A stretch of DNA of 24,668 bases, from positions 1 through 24,668 of the IMG/VR virus record IMGVR_UViG_3300007640_000226; one strand, given 5' to 3'. Under the pieces are notes generated by a model. It was not told the origin of the DNA. It was given only the letters and a program-made list of their open reading frames with translations, and did not search any database. Position 1 is the stretch's first letter, and every line of letters starts with the position of its first letter. The stretch comes from a virus. Both the position numbers and the translations under genes were made by a program. Below are positions 7,961 to 17,342 of the stretch, piece after piece.

Positions 7961-8671
7961 ATGGCTTTTACTAAACCTTACAATTATGTAGATAATGCAG
8001 TTTTGTTTGCAGACAATCAGCATCTTAACGAAGAAGCAGCAAAAGTTTATTCTAATCAAGAGATTGTTGTTGCAGATGTTGGTAGTGATTTTAAATTTGA
8101 TGAGATAGAAGCAGGAGAATTTAAACCTATTACAGACGACCACAAGTTTGCTTCGTCATTTATCGCAGGACAGAACATAGATAGTGAAGCCCTTAATCGT
8201 GCTTACTTTACTTCTACTACAAAGTCCAACACACAGACTGCTGCATCTTCTGTTGTTTATCGTGATTTGTTTGGTTGTGGAAAACAAATTGTTTTAGACC
8301 AAAACGCTTGGGTGCAGATTACTTTTCAGGCAGCATTTATCTCAACAGACAACAGCAACACTTCTGGTGGTGATGGAAATGGTAAATGGGAAAACAAAGT
8401 TCTTCTGCGACACACAGATTACACCACAGCCAATCCTACACCTGATTACATAGCAGGAACAAGAGGCTATGTCTTTGAGAGCGCAGGTGCATCATTAGGT
8501 GTTCTAGACCCAAATGCTGGTGGTAATGCAGCACAAAGAAGACAAGTAATGTTTCAGTTTGCTCTCAACCTATCAAAAGGCAAGCACGATTTACAAGTAG
8601 CAATTAACCCAAAGGTAGAAGAAGGTTGGACTTCTGCAAGGAACTTTGTTGTAGAGGTCTTCTATCTGTAA
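7961..8671 (+). CDS. Virion or fibre-like protein C
   Basis: The protein has 236 residues. Its N-terminus, 'YVDNAVLFADNQHLNEEAAKVYSNQEIV', again gives a short Leu/Asn helix. A beta-type body follows, ending in a strand that reads NFVVEVFYL. Body segments such as WVQITFQAAFISTDN and RQVMFQFALNLSKGKHDLQVAINPK suggest a jelly-roll or C1q/TNF-like sandwich. This is an impression only. It closes the tail module. Late promoter 4 begins 5 bases after its stop, so the ejection genes downstream form a separate unit. Confidence 0.5.
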   Translation: MAFTKPYNYVDNAVLFADNQHLNEEAAKVYSNQEIVVADVGSDFKFDEIEAGEFKPITDDHKFASSFIAGQNIDSEALNRAYFTSTTKSNTQTAASSVVYRDLFGCGKQIVLDQNAWVQITFQAAFISTDNSNTSGGDGNGKWENKVLLRHTDYTTANPTPDYIAGTRGYVFESAGASLGVLDPNAGGNAAQRRQVMFQFALNLSKGKHDLQVAINPKVEEGWTSARNFVVEVFYL

Positions 8672-8676
8672 ATGCT

Positions 8677-8699
8677 CTTGACTTTTTCACTATTATGAG
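8677..8699 (+). promoter_or_regulatory. Late promoter candidate 4 (CTTGAC-N10-TTATGAG)
   Basis: CTTGAC at 8677-8682 and TTATGAG at 8693-8699 are separated by 10 bases. It lies in the 38-base gap between the fibre-like genes and the ejection trio. GAGG within and next to the element may double as the ribosome site of the next gene. There is no terminator before it, so it adds to read-through transcription. Confidence 0.65.
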
Positions 8700-8709
8700 G
8701 AAATAAATT

Positions 8710-9381
8710 ATGGACCCAATTACATTAGCAATCCTAGGTGCAACAGCAGGCACAGCAATCTCTCAACTTCCAAACATTATCCCATCAAAGTTTGAGAGAG
8801 AACAAAAGAAAAGAATGCAAGATTTGCAGCGCAAAGAAGAAATGGGACTTCTTGGCTTAACTGATAAAGAAAGAGCAGCATTAGAAGGTAGGCTAGAAAG
8901 CAAATCTATTGCTGCCGCTGATTATGCAGCACAGGAAAGACAGAGAGCATTAGCAGGAATGGGTCAGGGTGTTGCTGGTGCAAAACTATTAGAAGCACAG
9001 GTTGCTGACGAGCAGTTAAGAGCGCAGAACCAAGCAGTAAGTCAGGCTATTGCAGAACAAGACCTAGCAAAAGAACAGGCACAGATTGATGAACTGCGAG
9101 CATTAGAAGCAGCACAGGGTGAATTTGCAGCCCGTAGAGCGCAAGGGATTGCATCTATTGGAGCCGCTGGTGTTGAGGCTGGGTTTAGTTCAGCAGCACA
9201 GCAGAAGATTATTCAGGGTGCAACCACACCATCACAGAATTCTGTTTCAGCAATCGCACAACTTTATGGGATTAGCGACGACCAAGCAAGAGGATTGATT
9301 GAGATTAGTGCAAAAAATCCAGAGGCACTTTCTCTTTACAGAACTTTAAACGCTACACCAACCACAACCACAGGGCAGTAA
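8710..9381 (+). CDS. Internal virion (ejection) protein, gp14-like
   Basis: The protein has 223 residues. The N-terminus has one Gly/Ala-rich hydrophobic helix (residues 4-25, TLAILGATAGTAISQLPNII). It is followed by about 150 residues of Ala/Gln/Glu-rich amphipathic helix (ERQRALAGMGQGVAGAKLLEAQVADEQLRAQNQ) and a second small Gly/Ala segment near residues 146-160. T7 gp14 is of similar size, also helical with a hydrophobic N-terminus, and forms the outer-membrane pore during genome ejection. Here too it comes first in a trio of small, about 750-residue and very large proteins. The start has a GAGGAAA ribosome site that overlaps late promoter 4. There is no sequence identity I can quote; the call rests on architecture and synteny. 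Confidence 0.5.
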   Translation: MDPITLAILGATAGTAISQLPNIIPSKFEREQKKRMQDLQRKEEMGLLGLTDKERAALEGRLESKSIAAADYAAQERQRALAGMGQGVAGAKLLEAQVADEQLRAQNQAVSQAIAEQDLAKEQAQIDELRALEAAQGEFAARRAQGIASIGAAGVEAGFSSAAQQKIIQGATTPSQNSVSAIAQLYGISDDQARGLIEISAKNPEALSLYRTLNATPTTTTGQ

Positions 9382-9385
9382 AATA

Positions 9386-11614
9386 ATGGCTATTAGACAA
9401 GTAAATGGAAGAAACGCTTATGTTATTGAGGTAGAACAGCCAACTGCAAGAACCAGTCGTGGTGAAGGCTACGCTCAACTTATCACTAATCTCCGCTGGA
9501 AGATGTGGGAAGAAGCACAGAAAAGCGAATTGATGGCGTTAGAATTTGAGAAGTTGGCTTATCAGCAGCAACTTAAAATCTATGCAGACCAGCAAAGATT
9601 GATTAGAGGCGAGATTGCAAAAACAAATGCTGCTATTAATGCGCTCAACAGAGCCGAACTAACAAGAGACCAGCAGTTAGAAAACAACTTACAATCAGCA
9701 GAGAATGCAGAAGCAAGGCGTGTAGCCCAAGCAAGAGAAGCCCGTTTGCGTCAGCAGTCATCACAGGAATTTGCAGGACAAGAACAAATAACAACAACCG
9801 AAAGAGAGACTGCTGGTTCAGGTGGTCGTGGTGCAAAAACACAAGAAGAATTAATTGCTGATTTATCTAGTGATAGTCAGGATAGTTTCCAGCGTGTTAG
9901 AGAAATAAGCACAAGAGCAGCCGCTAGTGAAACTGATGAAGAACAAAGAATTAGAACACAAGCAAGTGAAGCAACAACCCAAACCAACTTCCAGTTAGGT
10001 GAAGGTGGTGGAATTACTGCTGGTGATGAAAGAACTATGAAAGCAGCAGTTGTTGCTGCCTCTGTTAAGGATGCAAGAGACAGGGCTATTGCTGATGGTA
10101 GAGACCCTAATGCAGCAGAACAATCAGTTCTTTCTGCTTATGGTGCTGATTATGTTGCAGACTATCAATCATTCCAAACTGCACCAGAAGAAACACCGCC
10201 AGCAGGTGGAGCAGGAGGAGACCTATTAGAAGGAACCTCTACAAGACAACAAAGAGAAGCGAAGCCTATTCAGCAAGGCATTTCAGGTGCAGGTGTAGGA
10301 AAAGCAGAAGCCGTAGATTATTCCAAAGAAAGAGAAAGATTACAAAAAGAACTTTTAGATTTACAAGCAGAACTTGGTGGGCTACAATTACCTACTGCTC
10401 CATCTGTTGATTTGCTAGAAAGAACAAGAGGCAAATTCCAATCTGCTTATGGAGAAGGTGGCTTTGGTTTAGCACCAAGACCTACCAGAATGCTTCCTCG
10501 TTTTGACGAACCTGCTGCAACAAGAGCAGCACAAGACATCGCTGCATTTGGAGCAGACAAAGCACTAGCAGATTTTCGTGCTGCTAATCCAGATGTAGAA
10601 CTAAACCCTCAACAGATTGCATCAATCCGTCGTCAGGGTGTTCTTGGAATGTTAAACCAGTTAGGGGGTAGAGAAGTTGCGGAACAAGATTTCCTTGATT
10701 TTAGAACAACGGAACCTGCAACGCTCCCCCCGTCCAAAACAAGAGAACCAGAACTTCCACCTATGGAAGAAGAAGAACCAATAGCACAGGAGCCTATGCT
10801 TACCAGACCTGTTCCACAAAGAATAGGTTTGCCTGCATCACAACTTCCTGTGTCTGGTGAATTAGAACAGCAGTTGTTAGAAGAAGACCGAATGAGAGAA
10901 ATGCAAGGTCTTCCTCCACAGCGTTATGGTAGTTCTTTCCAGCCAGTCCAAAAAACACAAACCGCTGCTGACTTCCTTGCTGAAATGAGAGCATTAGGTT
11001 TTGAGGAACAAGCATTACAAAGATTACAAATGGAACAAGGAATTCAGGAGCAAGGTGCATCTGCTTATTACCAGCAGCAAATCCCAACTGAAACTTACCA
11101 AGCACCTCCAACATTTGGCGAGCGTGTTAGTAGTCTTATTCCAACACCTGTTGATAGAAGAACAGAAGCAGGGATTGCAAGAGAAGAAGAATTAGCACAG
11201 ATGCCTTCTCAACGCATTAATCCATTTACAGGACAAGTAAAACAAATTCCATCCCGTGCTGAAAGAGACGCTGAAAGAGCGGCTCAAAGAGCAGAGACTA
11301 CGATGGATAGAAGAAATGCTTACAAAATCAAAATGATTGAGAAAGCAACCCGTCTTGCAAATCAGCCAAAGAAGTTTGAGAGAATTGCAAAAACAAATCT
11401 ACCACCAGAGGAAAGAGCCAGAAAGGTTGCTGACTATGTTATTGTTGTAGATAATCTTTACGCTGCTAATAGCAGAGAAGGTGGAGACCCAATCCAACCT
11501 TCTTACGCAGAGATTAACAGGGTTTATGCCGATGACCCAAAGACCAGAGAACAAGCAACATCTTATTTATTAGCAAAACAAATTCTAGACACTACAATCC
11601 AGAACCCAGAATAG
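9386..11614 (+). CDS. Internal virion (ejection) protein, gp15-like
   Basis: This 742-residue, almost wholly helical and disordered protein matches the length of T7 gp15 (about 747 aa). Residues 40-135 form a long coiled coil rich in Gln, Glu and Arg. A second, KERERLQKELLDLQAELGGLQL, lies near residues 312-333. The centre (about 440-500) is Pro/Glu-rich and probably flexible. The C-terminal 140 residues are again helical (ERIAKTNLPPEERARKVADYVIVVDNLYAANSR). Such proteins form the middle of the trans-envelope ejection tube. It lies between a gp14-like and a giant gp16-like gene, 4 bases after the former. Its ribosome site is weak (an AGGG about 13 bases upstream), so translation may depend on coupling to the gene before it. 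Confidence 0.5.
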   Translation: MAIRQVNGRNAYVIEVEQPTARTSRGEGYAQLITNLRWKMWEEAQKSELMALEFEKLAYQQQLKIYADQQRLIRGEIAKTNAAINALNRAELTRDQQLENNLQSAENAEARRVAQAREARLRQQSSQEFAGQEQITTTERETAGSGGRGAKTQEELIADLSSDSQDSFQRVREISTRAAASETDEEQRIRTQASEATTQTNFQLGEGGGITAGDERTMKAAVVAASVKDARDRAIADGRDPNAAEQSVLSAYGADYVADYQSFQTAPEETPPAGGAGGDLLEGTSTRQQREAKPIQQGISGAGVGKAEAVDYSKERERLQKELLDLQAELGGLQLPTAPSVDLLERTRGKFQSAYGEGGFGLAPRPTRMLPRFDEPAATRAAQDIAAFGADKALADFRAANPDVELNPQQIASIRRQGVLGMLNQLGGREVAEQDFLDFRTTEPATLPPSKTREPELPPMEEEEPIAQEPMLTRPVPQRIGLPASQLPVSGELEQQLLEEDRMREMQGLPPQRYGSSFQPVQKTQTAADFLAEMRALGFEEQALQRLQMEQGIQEQGASAYYQQQIPTETYQAPPTFGERVSSLIPTPVDRRTEAGIAREEELAQMPSQRINPFTGQVKQIPSRAERDAERAAQRAETTMDRRNAYKIKMIEKATRLANQPKKFERIAKTNLPPEERARKVADYVIVVDNLYAANSREGGDPIQPSYAEINRVYADDPKTREQATSYLLAKQILDTTIQNPE

Positions 11615-11625
11615 AGGAATAATTA

Positions 11626-14600
11626 ATGGCTCCACCTACACTAGACCAGCAAATCGCACAGGCGATGCTTCTGCAAGATGAAGCAGATAGAGAAAGAGAA
11701 CTTATCCGTCTTCTACAACAGAAGCAAACACAATTCGTTCAGGCAAGAACAAACGAATTAATCCAGTCTGCACCTTTTACTGGAACACCAGAAGAAGCAA
11801 AAGCAATCGCACAGGATGAATTTACCAGCGATTATCTTATGCCTTTGCAATCAACCTTTGGAACATTACCAGAAAAAGTTTTTGATTTCTCACTTGCTGC
11901 TACACCTTTTGAGATGGCTGGCTTTGAGGAGCCTGCACCTCCTATGCAGTTGCCTCCTAGACCAGAAGATGGTGCGCCTGATTTATTTACTGCTTTAAGA
12001 CCACAGGTTTATCTTCCAGATTATTCTGCTGAAAGTGAAAGGTCTAGGGTTGCAGCAGAAAGCACAATTGATTTTGCAAAATTAGAAGAAGCATTTAGAG
12101 AACAAGAAGGAATGGATGAGGCGCAAGCAAAATTGCAGCGTGAAGCCATCCAGAGAGCCTATGATGCCGTTAGAAGAAACAACCCTACCAGACCCCCTGA
12201 TGTAATTTTTAAAGAGGTTCTAGGGGAACTGGAAGCCCTTGGAAGCACTTTGCAGGGTGAGGGTGCTATGCTCCAAGACGAGCAAGCGGCTAGGGTCGGT
12301 CCTGCTGACCCTCTTTATCAAGCGTTTGTTAGGCAGAGGCAGCAGGGGGCTGCCGTGCCTGACCTTACACCAGCACAGATTGCTTACTTTGATGTTATTT
12401 ACAAAGACCAGCAAAGACAATTTAGAGAAGAAACAGCAGAAGAATTAACAGGACAGACCGAGCGTTATTATCGCTTACCTGATGGAACAGATGTTCTTGC
12501 TGATGCTTACGACATCCAAAGACAACAAACCACAGAACTTCCTGACCCTGTTAGTGAATTCCAAAAACCAATAGAAAGAGAGCAAGCAGAAGTTCGTGCA
12601 AGAACTATGCAAGCAGGAGCAGTCCCAGACCTTTGGTGGGCTGACCCAGAAAAGAAACCAAAAGTTCTTGCTGACCCAGAAGCCTACACGCAGTTAGGAA
12701 TTTTTAGTTCTACTACACCATTCGGTGGAACAATAGAAACACCTGCTGGTTGGTTTCTTCGCTCTGCTATGTCTCCTCTTAACATAGGTGCTTCTGCTAT
12801 GTTTGAGGGAACCACAACATTATTTGAGGGTGCCTTTACAGAAGAGGGCGAAAAAACATTACAAGAATTAAGACAGGAAAGCAGAGAAGAAAAGACACCT
12901 CTTTATGCAGATAGTCCAATTCTTTTAAATGTTGCAGAAAATCGTGGCTTCACTATGGAGATGAACGAAAGTGCAGACTTAATGGAGATGTCGCCCACAG
13001 GCAAAGTTCTTATGACTGCTGGTGGTTTTATGCTTGATTTGCTAGACCCTTCGCTTGGAATGGCTGGTGGTGCTGCAAAAGGATTGAGAACAACAGGACA
13101 ACTTTACAAAGCCCGTCGTGCAATCTATGGTGGAGAGAAAGCACTATCATCTTTAATGACCGCAGGTAAAACAGGTGCTGGTGTTGGCGCTCGTTATTTC
13201 CTAGATGATTTAAATTTTGTTTCTATTCTCACACCTAATCGCTTTAAGACTAATCTTCCTGTTGGTGATGTTCGTTCTGTTATGGCTGCTGACCTTGCTG
13301 GTTCTCTTGGTGCAAGAGAGATTGCAAGAGCAGAGGCTAGTGCGGAGAAAGCATTAGCAAGAATTGCAGAGGAAGGATTAGAAAACACTTCTTATGGTAA
13401 AGCATTAAGAGAAGCATTAGAAGGTGCTGCTCCTGAAAACTATGGAAAGATTGTAGATGAACTTGATAGTTTGCTGACCCCAAGGACAACAGGCGCTACT
13501 GGTGCAGCAGATGAATTAATCGGCAGAGCAGGCACACCGCTAGATGAAATGACTAGGGTTGTTGATGACTTTGACGGACAGATGCGTTCTCTTGATGAAA
13601 TGGGAACAGGAGCAAAAGGTCTTGGTAAAATTAATGCAGATGATTTAGCACACAACCTTGGTGCATTAGCAAAGCGTGATGAAGCAGTAGATGCTCTCTT
13701 GCGTCAGGTTGATGAGGCTGCTGGGACAGGACCGAAGTTGGCTCGTTATGTTGAGGCGATTTACAATTCACCAGATGCTGCAACACTTGTTCCTAGATTA
13801 AAAAATCAATTCGCTTTTGATAGAGCCTTGGCTTATGTTTATGAAAACACAAAGGGACTTACTGGCTTTGATGACCTCCGTGCTATTACAAGAAACACTT
13901 GGGCGAGAAAAGAACAAGCAGCAAAAATTCTAGAACACACCAGAGATAAAACTGAAATTGGTAAAATCGCAAGGGAAATGGTTGAGAACGATGTAGAAAT
14001 TGTTATGGCTCAAACCAAACCACAGATTGCTACACCAGCAAGAGAAACTGGTAGTAGAGGAATGACTGGAACCCAAGCAGCCGAAGGTCGTTTTGTTCCA
14101 CATTACAATTTAAAAAATCAACCAGAACTAATAGAAAGACTTAAAGCAGTTGCTCGTAAGTTAAATGATTATGGTAAGTTAAGCAACAAACAATTAAGCG
14201 ACATCGTTAGAGGATTAGACTACCGAGGTGGTTTAATTTCTACTGGTGATTTCCGTGCTTTGATGGAAGGCACAACTGATTTGGTTGCAGAAGGTTTATC
14301 TGCTGGTTCTCGTTCTCCACTTATGCGTGGTAAAGATGTTGGAAGATTACCAGCAACAGAAGCAAACCTTATCCTAGAACCATTAGAGATGCGTTCCTTT
14401 GGTGCTGGTGCATTAAAGCGTTGGACTATTGAGACACTACAAGGTGGTGGTAAGGTTGAGGGTCGTGCTATTACGCCACAGCAAAGAAGTCTCGTTAGAG
14501 AGGCACAACAAGAGGCTTCTAACCTAGACACGAAATTAAGACAAACAGCAAAAGGAATTAAAACTTCTCCTGATTACGCTGCTCGCTATGGTGTCCCACA

Positions 14601-17298
14601 GATGGCTGATGCTTCTAATTCACAGGTAGTTGGTGTAGCAATTGTTGGAGAGAAACAAGGCGCAGGTTTTGATAGTCCATTTATTGCAGACCTAGGTGTG
14701 TTCCGTCAGTTGGCTGTTGTAGAAGAAGGAATTGCTTGGACTATTCGCAGACTATTCTATGTAGAAAAGAAAAGTGAAAGTTTGTTAGATGCTGTGCTTG
14801 GAAGCAAGTTAGTTTTTGAGGAGCAGTTCTTATCTTCACAAGGACAGAAACTTCTTGATGAGGTAATAACAGAAGCAGCAGAAGCAGCAATTAGAAATCC
14901 AGAACTTTATTGGGATAGTGTTAAAAAAGTTATTGATAAAATGGAACTTCTTATCAAGAACCCAGAGAACTTAAAACCCCGTGTTAATCCTAAAAACATC
15001 CAGCAGGTTATGAAAAAAACAGGTGGTCGCATTCCAGCAGAGGTGCAGGTAGGCAACTACTTTTACAACGAAACTACTAGGATTATGGATAGAAAAATCA
15101 CCGAACTTATTGATGGCGACCCTATGGTTGATAGATTTGTTTATTCGCCGCCATCCACTACTGCTGCTGTTAAGCCAGATAATCTAGGTGATTTCGTAAA
15201 GAACTATGGATTTGATGGAGACACACAAGCATTCTATCGTGAATTAGTTAAAGAAAGAGCAGTCAATCAAGTTGCTGGTAGAAATGCTGGTGATGAATTA
15301 TCAATCTTTGAGGATGTTTTAAAGGTTCTAAAAAAGAAAGCACCATCAAGGGGAGCCATAGAAATAGTAGAAGAAGTCCCCGACTACATTAAAGCAAACA
15401 TCCAGCAACTAGAAGACAACATTAACATTTTAAGAGCCACAATCCAAACAGGAGACCCAATTGCTATTGCTGGTGCAAGAAGAAGAATAATGCAATCACC
15501 TCTTGTGAAAGAAGCAATAGATGGATTTGTTAAAGCAGATGAAGCGGCTTCTGTTCTTGTTCGTCGTAATGGTTTGGATGATTATGGTTTCCACGGAAAT
15601 TACAAAGCAACAAGAAATCTATTAGATGATTTGGTTGGTTCTGGAAATGAAAACTACATCGCTGCTGTTATTGGTCGTGATGCTTATGATGAATTAGATG
15701 CAGCAGTTAAGGCTGGTAAGGGTAATTCATTCTCTGGTTATGTAGATGCTGCACTTCGTTCTGCAACTGGTAAGAAAGATTTAAAGCGTCTGTGGAATTC
15801 TCTTACTTATGTAATGCGTGAAATTAATAATGCTCGCTACAACTTCTTGCTTTCCGCTCGTCCTCGTTTCTCCGCAGCCAACTTATCTACTGCACCTTAC
15901 ATAGTTTATTCTACAATTGGTGAAGTAATAGGACCGACTGCTTTACACGGAGGACAGCAGATTGTAAGAAAGGGATGGGATGCAACAGACCCAAGAGGGT
16001 TGCAGGTTGGAGCCGTAGCACCTGATGGTAGAACCTACACTAATCTAGAAATTATGGAAGCATTAAGAAATGCAGGCATCCGTAGTGAATTTGGTTTTAT
16101 TACAGATGTTGCAACCCAGCAGAGAATTATTAACTTTGTTGAGGATAGAGGTGTCCTACAAAGATTTGCTAATTCACTTGGATTTAGATTTGGTGTTGAG
16201 GAAGGAACCAAGACTTTGGCTGCTAGATTTGTAGAAGGTGCAGGTCAGTTCTCGCAAGACATCGTTTTAAAACAGGACTTAATGTTCCGTGCTGCTGTTA
16301 TGAAGAAAGCACTAGAAGAAGGAAGGTCTATGCAGGAAGCAACAAACCTTGCTCGTCGTTCTCTCTTTGATTACAACGAATTAACAAACTTTGAGAAAGC
16401 ACTATCAGGCTACGCATTTATCTTCTATGCATTTAACAGACAGAACTTTGCAACCTTGCTTCGTGCTATGGCTGACCCAACAAAGATGAAACGCTACATT
16501 AATGTTCTAAAAACAGACAGAGGCATAAGTGCTGTGGCTCAAACTGCAAGCGGAACACAGCAAGACCCAGAAGTTTTTTATCCTGATTACACTTTATCTC
16601 GTCAATTATTGAGAGGGCAGACATCAGGAGATAGAGACATTTGGATTGCAGGACCGCCTGTTCCACCGATAGATGGGATGATTTTTATGGCTACGCTTAT
16701 GAAGAGAGGTGGCGCACAAGAACTAATCAAGAAGCAATTACATCCTAATGTGGCTGCTGCTCTTGGAACAGAAACTATGCCTAAATCTTTTAAGCAAGTT
16801 GCACCAGAACACATCGCTTATGCTTCTTTTGTTAATGATAGTCCTAATGAGATTGCTGGTTTTCTTTCTACAATTCTAGGTGGAGAGATTAGACCAGTTC
16901 CTTCTACTGATGAAACAGCAGTTGGTGGCTACATCTATCCTCTATCACCAGAACAACAGGCTGCTTACAAAGCATTTGATAAATGGGTGTTAGGCTTTAC
17001 AGGCATAGGCGCACCAGCAAATGATTACATCCGTTATGGTCTTGGTTTTTCTGCTGTTGAGGGAACACCACAAACACAGATGACTACATTTGAGCGTGTG
17101 CTTGGAACAGGACTTCCAACAACAGCACTTACATTTGTTCCTTATGTTGGTGCAGTTGCTCCTTACACAACACCTATGATGACCCCAATTAAAGCAACGA
17201 GACCAGAGACACAGAGGGCTTATGAGATTTATTCTCGCATAGATGCTATTAATGCGAGACTAAAACAAATGGGCGAAGAAGAGAAGAAAGAAAGATAG
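11626..17298 (+). CDS. Giant internal virion (ejection) protein, gp16-like
   Basis: At 1890 residues this is by far the largest protein here, bigger than T7 gp16 (1318 aa). The N-terminal 330 residues are helical and Gln/Glu-rich. Hydrophobic Gly/Ala stretches lie near residues 365-400 and 460-485 and could enter membranes. The middle is mixed helix. Residues 1410-1450 are hydrophobic (FSAANLSTAPYIVYSTIGEVIG). Residues about 1577-1625 carry LFDYNELTNFEKALSGYAF followed by IFYAFNRQNFATLLRAM. This 'lfDY.eLT.fEk......Fy.f.R.N...llr' pattern I recall from the C-terminal part of other very large phage virion proteins. I see no clear lytic transglycosylase catalytic motif, which T7 gp16 has at its N-terminus. 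It is probably ejected with the DNA. A large uncharacterised middle region could hide other activities. Confidence 0.55.
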   Translation: MAPPTLDQQIAQAMLLQDEADRERELIRLLQQKQTQFVQARTNELIQSAPFTGTPEEAKAIAQDEFTSDYLMPLQSTFGTLPEKVFDFSLAATPFEMAGFEEPAPPMQLPPRPEDGAPDLFTALRPQVYLPDYSAESERSRVAAESTIDFAKLEEAFREQEGMDEAQAKLQREAIQRAYDAVRRNNPTRPPDVIFKEVLGELEALGSTLQGEGAMLQDEQAARVGPADPLYQAFVRQRQQGAAVPDLTPAQIAYFDVIYKDQQRQFREETAEELTGQTERYYRLPDGTDVLADAYDIQRQQTTELPDPVSEFQKPIEREQAEVRARTMQAGAVPDLWWADPEKKPKVLADPEAYTQLGIFSSTTPFGGTIETPAGWFLRSAMSPLNIGASAMFEGTTTLFEGAFTEEGEKTLQELRQESREEKTPLYADSPILLNVAENRGFTMEMNESADLMEMSPTGKVLMTAGGFMLDLLDPSLGMAGGAAKGLRTTGQLYKARRAIYGGEKALSSLMTAGKTGAGVGARYFLDDLNFVSILTPNRFKTNLPVGDVRSVMAADLAGSLGAREIARAEASAEKALARIAEEGLENTSYGKALREALEGAAPENYGKIVDELDSLLTPRTTGATGAADELIGRAGTPLDEMTRVVDDFDGQMRSLDEMGTGAKGLGKINADDLAHNLGALAKRDEAVDALLRQVDEAAGTGPKLARYVEAIYNSPDAATLVPRLKNQFAFDRALAYVYENTKGLTGFDDLRAITRNTWARKEQAAKILEHTRDKTEIGKIAREMVENDVEIVMAQTKPQIATPARETGSRGMTGTQAAEGRFVPHYNLKNQPELIERLKAVARKLNDYGKLSNKQLSDIVRGLDYRGGLISTGDFRALMEGTTDLVAEGLSAGSRSPLMRGKDVGRLPATEANLILEPLEMRSFGAGALKRWTIETLQGGGKVEGRAITPQQRSLVREAQQEASNLDTKLRQTAKGIKTSPDYAARYGVPQMADASNSQVVGVAIVGEKQGAGFDSPFIADLGVFRQLAVVEEGIAWTIRRLFYVEKKSESLLDAVLGSKLVFEEQFLSSQGQKLLDEVITEAAEAAIRNPELYWDSVKKVIDKMELLIKNPENLKPRVNPKNIQQVMKKTGGRIPAEVQVGNYFYNETTRIMDRKITELIDGDPMVDRFVYSPPSTTAAVKPDNLGDFVKNYGFDGDTQAFYRELVKERAVNQVAGRNAGDELSIFEDVLKVLKKKAPSRGAIEIVEEVPDYIKANIQQLEDNINILRATIQTGDPIAIAGARRRIMQSPLVKEAIDGFVKADEAASVLVRRNGLDDYGFHGNYKATRNLLDDLVGSGNENYIAAVIGRDAYDELDAAVKAGKGNSFSGYVDAALRSATGKKDLKRLWNSLTYVMREINNARYNFLLSARPRFSAANLSTAPYIVYSTIGEVIGPTALHGGQQIVRKGWDATDPRGLQVGAVAPDGRTYTNLEIMEALRNAGIRSEFGFITDVATQQRIINFVEDRGVLQRFANSLGFRFGVEEGTKTLAARFVEGAGQFSQDIVLKQDLMFRAAVMKKALEEGRSMQEATNLARRSLFDYNELTNFEKALSGYAFIFYAFNRQNFATLLRAMADPTKMKRYINVLKTDRGISAVAQTASGTQQDPEVFYPDYTLSRQLLRGQTSGDRDIWIAGPPVPPIDGMIFMATLMKRGGAQELIKKQLHPNVAAALGTETMPKSFKQVAPEHIAYASFVNDSPNEIAGFLSTILGGEIRPVPSTDETAVGGYIYPLSPEQQAAYKAFDKWVLGFTGIGAPANDYIRYGLGFSAVEGTPQTQMTTFERVLGTGLPTTALTFVPYVGAVAPYTTPMMTPIKATRPETQRAYEIYSRIDAINARLKQMGEEEKKER

Positions 17299-17299
17299 A

Positions 17300-17323
17300 C
17301 TTGACGATTACTTAAATAATAGA
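17300..17323 (+). promoter_or_regulatory. Late promoter candidate 5 (CTTGAC-N11-TAATAGA)
   Basis: CTTGAC at 17300-17305 and TAATAGA at 17317-17323 are separated by 11 bases. It starts 2 bases after the stop of the giant ejection protein and lies 20 bases before the next ATG. A purine-only stretch (AGAAGAAGAAGGAG) follows TAAT, as in the other copies. Confidence 0.65.
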
Positions 17324-17342
17324 AGAAGAAGGAGAAAACATT

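Noticed and set aside
9645-9842. Leu-rich minus-strand ORFs opposite the ejection genes (also 10800-11114, 13194-13655, 14220-14531)
   Set aside because: They are antisense to Gln/Glu/Ala-rich coding sequence, have no ribosome sites, and lie inside well-supported genes.
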